Source: Deltaproteobacteria bacterium UBA2409 (GTDB lineage: Bacteria; Bdellovibrionota_C; UBA2361; DDRT01). Taken from it: a DNA stretch of 25,155 nucleotides. Shown here in pieces: positions 23,059-25,155 of this stretch. Each line of letters opens with the position of its first letter. Positions within the stretch are counted from its first letter, which is position 1. Location of the stretch: positions 92,613 through 117,767 of the forward strand of contig DDRT01000012.1 in assembly GCA_002343185.1 (NCBI GenBank), read 5' to 3'. A program made the translations under genes and the position numbers. The notes under the pieces were generated by a model that ran no database searches, was not told the origin of the DNA, and was given only the letters and a program-made list of their open reading frames with translations.

Positions 23059-23218
23059 AAGTTCTGAGAATTATCGAGCCTGCAAGTGCTACTATAAGTA
23101 CATGCAGGCTTGAGTAGTAAAAACCCCGCCAATTGTCAGTGGCTTCTGCCTCAATAAATAGACGTGCAAGTATAAATGCGACTAAAACTGAAATTATAAA
23201 ATAAAGCTTTTTGTTCAC
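23048..23218 (-). CDS. Small two-segment membrane protein (56 aa)
   Basis: A 56-residue frame from GTG at 23216-23218 to TAG at 23048-23050. It reads MNKKLYFIISVLVAFILARL..., a hydrophobic segment at about 5-22, a polar loop (EAEATDNWRG), and a second segment at about 33-50 (YYSSLHVLIVALAGSIIL), ending RTSTR. The basic N-terminus and two helices are what a genuine small inner-membrane protein looks like. It starts 10 bases after the stop of the 109-residue gene on the same strand, so both are probably one operon. The only ribosome-site-like sequence is GAG directly beside the GTG, which weakens the case. It is convergent with the exported protein gene and overlaps it by 11 bases. Function unknown. 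Confidence 0.55.
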   Translation of the reverse strand: MNKKLYFIISVLVAFILARLFIEAEATDNWRGFYYSSLHVLIVALAGSIILRTSTR

Positions 23219-23228
23219 CTCAAAGGTG

Positions 23229-23558
23229 TTACCTTAATAGTGCTAGTCGATCCTGAATCTCATCAGGGTTGTCCTCATAAGTTCTTAAAGTATCTTGTAG
23301 AGCTGATGGATCAAGATCTAGATTTGTAACAACCCACGCAAAACTGAATGGCTCAGTTGGTGTCAATTTTCCAAACAACCACTGTCTTGCACTTCTAACA
23401 ATATGTCTTTCGCAGTGTGCAGTTCCAAAAGCATCGCAGATTGCGCGAGCTAAAACCGCTGAGAGCAGATTCCGTTCTGGTTTTACCGGTGCATGAGATT
23501 CAACTTCATCATCGCGTTCACTAGACGAAAAACCAAAATTTCCTGCTGCATTACTCAT
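23229..23558 (-). CDS. Hypothetical protein, possible HTH-like small protein
   Basis: 109 residues, no signal peptide or membrane segment. After a polar Ser/Glu-rich tail (1-28), residues 29-95 look folded and helical, with ARQWLFG and PFSFAWVVTNLDLDPSALQDTL. This resembles, from memory only, short deltaproteobacterial proteins with a W-(I/L)-x-S...PFSF...LGLDP pattern that may be DNA-binding, so I give no function. The ATG at 23558 has a strong GGAGGG ribosome site 6 bases upstream, set in the loop of a small hairpin. The N-terminus MSNAAGN...SSSE is similar to that of the histone (MSNTAEN...SSSE), possibly by chance. The small membrane protein gene follows. Confidence 0.75.
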   Translation of the reverse strand: MSNAAGNFGFSSSERDDEVESHAPVKPERNLLSAVLARAICDAFGTAHCERHIVRSARQWLFGKLTPTEPFSFAWVVTNLDLDPSALQDTLRTYEDNPDEIQDRLALLR

Positions 23559-23576
23559 ACAATTCCCTCCAATTGT
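23559..23576 (-). promoter_or_regulatory. Hairpin presenting a Shine-Dalgarno in its loop
   Basis: Minus strand ACAATT-GGAGGG-AATTGT, directly followed by the ATG of the 109-residue gene. The six-base ribosome site is the loop of a 6-bp AT stem. It could be coincidence or a simple translational control element. Confidence 0.4.
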
Positions 23577-23885
23577 GCTATGTGACTTAAACCTTCGATT
23601 TGAGAAACCTTTCTAAAACCTAAAGTTACTTTAAGTCGTATAAAGTTGGGTATTATAAAAAGCCCCACTCGGTCAAGCCCTCAAGATAAAAATAATTAAT
23701 TAAGATAAATAGTTAGCCTAACGTGCAGAGTTTATATAACTCATTGATGATATAAATAAAGCTAATCTTTTCAATATGTTAAACGAGTTAAAGTGGCTCA
23801 GATTGCTTTAATACGGTTTCTAAAGTAACCTCCCGTACTCACTAAATTTTAGGAAAATGAATATTCTAGACAGGATAGTATTGTA
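23577..23885. other. Divergent intergenic region, mostly AT-rich
   Basis: About 310 bp between the minus-strand 109-residue gene and the RRM-S18 gene. On the minus strand TATAAT at 23652-23657 is a good -10, but the nearest TTGAC-like box (23671-23676) is only 13 bases away, so the promoter is uncertain. The plus strand has an imperfect repeat TTAAAG/CTTTAA near 23788-23811 and the small leader frame at 23857-23886. No further gene is seen. Confidence 0.5.
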
Positions 23886-23886
23886 A
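23857..23886 (+). other. Possible nine-residue leader peptide upstream of the RRM-S18 gene
   Basis: ATG at 23857 opens a frame MNILDRIVL that ends with TAA overlapping the next ATG (TAATG). AGGAAA lies immediately before it, too close for an ideal Shine-Dalgarno. The same TAATG junction is used between the RRM-S18 gene and the following gene. It may couple translation or be chance. Confidence 0.3.
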
Positions 23887-24413
23887 TGGGAAAGAAACTT
23901 TTTATCAGCAATCTCGACTTTGAAGTAACTAGCGATCAGCTCAGAGAGCTTTTCTCCAAAATTGGTCCATGTGTAAGCGTTGTAGTCGCTCTTGATAAGG
24001 AATCAAAGCGCTCAAAAGGTTTTGCATTTATTGAAATGGAAAACGAAGAAGATGCTGTTAGAGCAATAGAAGAACTAAACAACGAACCTGTAAACAACCG
24101 ACCTATGAAGGTGGTTGAAGACCGAGGTAAAGCTGGTCCAAGCGAGGAAAGAACAGAGCGAGTTAGATTTGAACCACTTCCTGCTATTCAAAGAACACAG
24201 CTCTTCAAGCGTTCAAAAAAACTTGATCCATTTATTGAAGACCCAACAAAAACTATTGACTACAAAGATGTTGCACTTCTTTCAAAGTATGTAAGTGAGA
24301 GGGGTAAAATTATGGGCAGACGCTATACTGGTCTTAACGCCTACAATCAAAGAAAGGTAGCTAAGGCAATAAAACGAGCTCAAAACGCAGGGCTAATGTC
24401 CTCGAAGGCGTAA
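23886..24413 (+). CDS. rpsR: RRM domain fused to ribosomal protein bS18
   Basis: 175 residues in two parts. Residues 3-78 are an RNA-recognition motif with RNP2 LFISNL (5-10) and RNP1 KGFAFIEM (44-51), like cyanobacterial/bacterial RRM proteins. Residues 104-174 align with ribosomal protein bS18: a basic RSKKLDPF start, IDYKDVALLSKYVSERGKI (124-142), then R-RYTGLNAYNQRKVAKAIKRAQNAGL (145-170), compared with IDYKD...SGKI...RITG...QRQLARAIKRARYLSLL in E. coli. The zinc-type Cys of some bS18 is absent. A linker with many charged residues joins them (79-103). bS18 normally lies with rpsF and rplI and is about 75-90 residues; neither gene is adjacent. It may be the only S18 of the organism or a paralogue. 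An AGGATAG ribosome site lies about 10 bases before the ATG. Its TAA overlaps the next ATG. Confidence 0.88.
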   Translation: MGKKLFISNLDFEVTSDQLRELFSKIGPCVSVVVALDKESKRSKGFAFIEMENEEDAVRAIEELNNEPVNNRPMKVVEDRGKAGPSEERTERVRFEPLPAIQRTQLFKRSKKLDPFIEDPTKTIDYKDVALLSKYVSERGKIMGRRYTGLNAYNQRKVAKAIKRAQNAGLMSSKA

Positions 24414-25084
24414 TGCCACTCGTTTCTATCATAGAAGACGATCCATCTTTTTATAAGCTTTTAACGAGGCGTCTAAAAGGTTTCTTTGACGATGTTAATT
24501 TTTTTCATCTAACATCTCTGACTGAAGCTAGGGCTCGAAAAGAAAAGATTCTCGAATCTCAGTTGATATTTCTTGATCAAAATTTGCCAGATGGAAGAGG
24601 TGTTTCACTCCTAGAAGAGGGCCTTTTTGAGAGCATTGCAGTAATTGCTATGAGCTCTGAAAAAACACCCGAGATGGCTGGAAGAAATGTAAAAGCAGGA
24701 GCAGCATATTTTTTAGAAAAAGATAGTATCCTTCAACCTCTTTTTGAGCCGCTTGTCTTAGGAATATTAGAAAGAAATCTACTACAGGAAAAAGCCTTAT
24801 CTGCAAAGTTAGCCGAAAGCCAGCTTGAAACAGTACGAACTCTTGTATCAACCCTTAAACATGAGATTAATAATCCACTAGGAGCTGTACTTGGGGCAGC
24901 TTACATACTTGGGAATAGCGACGCTCTCTCTCAGGAACAAAAAGATGCTGTGGCACTTCTTGAAGCATCAGGAAATAGAATTAAACATGTTCTAGATGAG
25001 TTGACTAAAGCTATATCATTAGATTCAGTTACTAAGGGTCAACAGAAAGTTTTTCATGTTCCAGGCGATAAACCTTGGGAGTGA
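24413..25084 (+). CDS. Receiver domain plus His-phosphotransfer (DHp) protein lacking ATPase
   Basis: 223 residues. A receiver domain (1-120) has acidic residues E8, D9 and D10, phospho-acceptor D55 in LIFLDQNLPDG, S81 and K103. A coiled dimerisation segment (123-205) contains the kinase H-box KHEINNPLG with H150. The protein then ends in PGDKPWE: no N, G1 or G2 boxes of the HATPase domain follow, and reading on in all frames to the window end shows none. It therefore cannot phosphorylate itself; it may pass phosphate between partners, or dimerise, in the way Spo0B-like proteins do. The ATG overlaps the TAA of the RRM-S18 gene (TAATG), implying coupled translation and a joint role. Terminator repeat copy 4 lies 42 bases after the stop. 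Confidence 0.85.
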   Translation: MPLVSIIEDDPSFYKLLTRRLKGFFDDVNFFHLTSLTEARARKEKILESQLIFLDQNLPDGRGVSLLEEGLFESIAVIAMSSEKTPEMAGRNVKAGAAYFLEKDSILQPLFEPLVLGILERNLLQEKALSAKLAESQLETVRTLVSTLKHEINNPLGAVLGAAYILGNSDALSQEQKDAVALLEASGNRIKHVLDELTKAISLDSVTKGQQKVFHVPGDKPWE

Positions 25085-25121
25085 GTGGAAGATAGATCCT
25101 GACCAGTTAAATGCTAGAGTC

Positions 25122-25155
25122 TGTCTGGTCAGGCCTCCCGGCCTGACCCCCGTTT
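25122..25155 (+). repeat. Dispersed GC-rich terminator repeat, copy 4 (cut by window end)
   Basis: Perfect 9-bp stem GGTCAGGCC/GGCCTGACC with TCCC loop (25127-25148), then CCCCGTTT running off the window. It lies downstream of the receiver gene in terminator orientation and probably ends that operon. Confidence 0.8.

Noticed and set aside
1..25155. CRISPR array, phage or transposon island
   Set aside because: No regularly spaced direct repeats, transposase, integrase or phage structural genes were seen anywhere in the window.

Overview
The window is a roughly 25 kb, AT-rich chromosomal segment from a Gram-negative (diderm) bacterium. Pointers to a diderm are NagZ, a cyclic-glucan synthase and a minor-pilin operon of the PilV/W/X kind. 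A single-fold bacterial histone resembling the Bdellovibrio protein Bd0055 makes me lean towards a Bdellovibrionota or other former-deltaproteobacterial lineage. No rRNA or universal marker is present, so this placement is an inference with low certainty. I see no phage, transposase, CRISPR array or intact tRNA gene.

Layout. Positions 1-609 (minus strand) hold ssrA (tmRNA), with a hairpin-rich tail that contains a second copy of its 3' end. Positions 610-936 have no gene but several hairpins and an orphan intrinsic terminator. A small EF-hand-like protein follows (937-1479, +), then a doubtful small ORF and smpB (minus), the protein partner of tmRNA. On the plus strand come nagZ, an overlapping ABC-2 type permease and a RelE-type toxin-antitoxin pair with a palindromic operator. 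kup (K+ uptake, minus) and hppA (membrane pyrophosphatase, K+-dependent by signature, +) diverge from an intergenic region with three strong inverted repeats. An ABC exporter follows hppA. A bacterial histone (minus) and a 2727-residue cyclic beta-1,2-glucan synthase (minus) come next, then a divergent operon of four pilin-like genes and a small exported protein. The right end holds two small minus-strand genes, one of them a 56-residue membrane protein, and a plus-strand pair: a fusion of an RNA-recognition motif to ribosomal protein bS18, and a receiver-plus-histidine-phosphotransfer protein without an ATPase domain.

Common threads. A GC-rich dispersed repeat with core GGTCAGGCC-TYCC-GGCCTGACC-CCCGTTTTT occurs four times. 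Three copies lie just downstream of a gene in terminator orientation (kup, histone, receiver gene). The fourth, at 765-797, ends no known gene and points to an unannotated plus-strand transcript. Ribosome-centred functions recur (tmRNA, SmpB, RelE toxin, RRM-bS18). Several genes lack a Shine-Dalgarno sequence and two may be leaderless.

The best candidates for something undescribed are the RRM-bS18 fusion coupled to the truncated kinase-like protein, the structured region beside ssrA, and the kup/hppA intergenic hairpins. The histone is striking but belongs to a family already described.
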